Below are positions 5,578 to 6,753 of a stretch of DNA of 6,753 nucleotides, in pieces; within the stretch, counting starts at the first letter, position 1; each line of letters begins with the position of its first letter. The stretch is from an uncultured Actinomycetes bacterium (GTDB taxonomy: Bacteria > Actinomycetota > Actinomycetes > Nanopelagicales > Nanopelagicaceae), in NCBI GenBank assembly GCA_903844585.1, contig CAIMUD010000222.1, forward strand, positions 1-6,753, in the 5' to 3' direction. The position numbers and the translations under genes were made by a program. The notes under the pieces were generated by a model. That model had not been told where the DNA came from. It was given only the letters and a program-made list of their open reading frames with translations, and searched no databases.

Positions 5578-6753
5578 CTAGTGGTGTTCGATCTCTTTAA
5601 GATCTTCAACGCCGACCTTTGTAACAGCTTCCGCATTTGCTTTACTTATGCGCGCGCGGAGCTTGTTTTTCAGTGCGCCAGTACGACGTACTCCACGGGA
5701 ATCAACAGCCTCTAGTGCAAGTGGTGGGTTCTGTTCGTGTTGAGTCAGTAACCACGCCTTTTCAGCTGAAATTGGTTCATGGACTTCAACGAATTCACCG
5801 CTAGGCATACGCAGAAGTCGACCTGTTTCCCGCCCATGAAGTACGAGTTCTCGATCAGCGCGCTGTAGTGAGAGACAGAGTCTTTTCGTTACTACGAATG
5901 CGATAGGGGGTAATACAAAAATTGCGATTCGAGAGAACCACATAATCTGGTTAATGGTCAGGTGGAAGTTGGTTGCGATGATGTCGTTACCGCCGTTAAG
6001 GAGAGCAACCATCATGAAAGTAAGTGACATTACGCCAAGAGCTGTGCGGTTAGGTGCGTTACGCGGGCGATCAAGCAGATGATGTTCGCGCTTATCTCCA
6101 GTCACCCAAGATTCGATAAATGGATACAGCGCCATTCCAGTGAAAAGAATTCCTGGCACGATCAATCCAGGAATCAATATGTTCCACGAAATAGTGTGTC
6201 CGAAAGCGTGTGTCTCAAGTGGTGGTGACATACGTACAAGTCCATCTAACCAACCCATGTACCAGTCAGGTTGAGAACCAGCAGAAATTTGTCCTGGCGT
6301 GTAAGGACCGTATAACCAGATTGGGTTAATCGAAGCTACAGCCCCAAGGAAAGCAGTAATTCCGAAAACGATAAAGAAGAAGCCTCCAGCTTTGGCCATG
6401 TAAACGGGCATGAGTGGATAACCGACTACGTTCTTCTCAGTACGTCCTGGACCTGGATATTGAGTGTGCTTTTGATACCAAACCAACATTAAGTGGACGG
6501 TAATCAACGCTAAGAAGATTCCCGGTAATAGCAATACGTGCACGGTGTAAATACGCGGAATAAAAGCTTCCCCCGGGAATGCTCCGCCAAATGCAAAGAA
6601 TGCAAGGTATGAACCTACGAGGGGGAGGGCTTGGATGATCGCTTCTGCAATACGGATACCAGTTCCTGAAAGCAGATCATCAGGGAGTGAATATCCAAGG
6701 AAGCCTTCAACAATTCCAAGTGTTAGTAGGCCAATTCCTAAGATCCAGTTGAA
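5578..6753 (-). CDS. qcrB: Cytochrome b subunit of menaquinol-cytochrome c reductase (start beyond window)
   Basis: The minus-strand frame is open from base 6753 to TAG 5578-5580, giving 391 visible residues; the N-terminal helices with the first heme-ligand pair are cut off by the window edge. QcrB carries the low- and high-potential b hemes and both quinone sites of complex III, oxidising menaquinol and passing electrons to the Rieske protein and QcrC. Visible residues H72 and H87 (HVLLLPGIFLALITVH) are the second histidine of each heme pair, with 14 residues between them as in b6f-like cytochromes. GYSLPDDLLSGTG (20-32) and PDWY at 162-165, the actinobacterial form of the PEWY Qo motif, are intact, as is the KHTQYPGPGRTE segment (95-106). 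A charged cytoplasmic C-terminal extension (about 290-391) is typical of actinobacterial QcrB. Genes qcrA and qcrC presumably lie upstream, to the right of the window. It converges on the oxidase operon and shares its terminator. Methionines further in, such as that encoded at 6541-6543, are internal. Confidence 0.95.
   Translation of the reverse strand, partial: FNWILGIGLLTLGIVEGFLGYSLPDDLLSGTGIRIAEAIIQALPLVGSYLAFFAFGGAFPGEAFIPRIYTVHVLLLPGIFLALITVHLMLVWYQKHTQYPGPGRTEKNVVGYPLMPVYMAKAGGFFFIVFGITAFLGAVASINPIWLYGPYTPGQISAGSQPDWYMGWLDGLVRMSPPLETHAFGHTISWNILIPGLIVPGILFTGMALYPFIESWVTGDKREHHLLDRPRNAPNRTALGVMSLTFMMVALLNGGNDIIATNFHLTINQIMWFSRIAIFVLPPIAFVVTKRLCLSLQRADRELVLHGRETGRLLRMPSGEFVEVHEPISAEKAWLLTQHEQNPPLALEAVDSRGVRRTGALKNKLRARISKANAEAVTKVGVEDLKEIEHH

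Noticed and set aside
6490..6538. The 14-residue spacing between the QcrB heme-ligand histidines (13 in mitochondrial cytochrome b) as an anomaly.
   Set aside because: This spacing is known from b6f-type cytochromes and, as far as I recall, from actinobacterial QcrB, so it is not unusual here.

Overview
The window fits a small-genome, fairly AT-rich actinobacterium; a freshwater planktonic lineage such as the acI / Nanopelagicales group is my best guess. The evidence is indirect: an actinobacterial type of respiratory gene cluster (lipoprotein CtaC, CtaD, the actinobacteria-specific fourth oxidase subunit CtaF, and a QcrB with the PDWY form of the Qo motif and a long C-terminal tail), very tight gene packing, and base composition well below that of most cultured actinobacteria. 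No mobile element, CRISPR array, tRNA or rRNA was seen, and no stretch of more than about 60 bases lacks a gene.

Layout. 1-762 (+) is the 3' part of a PfkB-family kinase, best matched to the actinobacterial adenosine kinase AdoK/CbhK. 751-1800 (-) is a divergent class-V PLP enzyme of cysteine-desulfurase type, converging on adoK with a 12-bp overlap. A 58-bp gap (1801-1858) separates it from the divergently transcribed ctaC (1859-2620), which overlaps ctaD (2617-4275) by ATGA. After 2 bp comes ctaF (4278-4670), then an EamA/DMT-type permease (about 4667-5551) whose frame has no ordinary start codon where the protein should begin. A bidirectional hairpin terminator (5533-5566) ends this operon and also the opposing qcrB (5578-6753, -), which runs off the right edge.

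How the genes work together. CtaC, CtaD and CtaF are core subunits of the aa3-type cytochrome c oxidase. QcrB is the cytochrome b of the menaquinol:cytochrome c reductase, which in actinobacteria forms a bcc-aa3 supercomplex with the oxidase. The convergent arrangement, with an adenosine kinase beyond ctaC, resembles the Mycobacterium tuberculosis region as I remember it (qcrB, ctaF, ctaC, asnB, adoK). Here ctaD lies inside the cluster, a class-V PLP enzyme occupies the asnB position, and a DMT permease sits between ctaF and qcrB.

Main points for a second look: (1) residues that normally form the non-redox Mg/Mn site at the CtaC-CtaD interface are replaced in both subunits, while all heme and copper ligands remain; (2) the eamA frame lacks a canonical start and shows an ATAA junction with ctaF that could be a one-base derivative of ATGA; (3) the class-V enzyme keeps its PLP lysine and catalytic cysteine but has lost several other cofactor-contacting motifs. 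I see no evidence for an entirely new multi-gene system.
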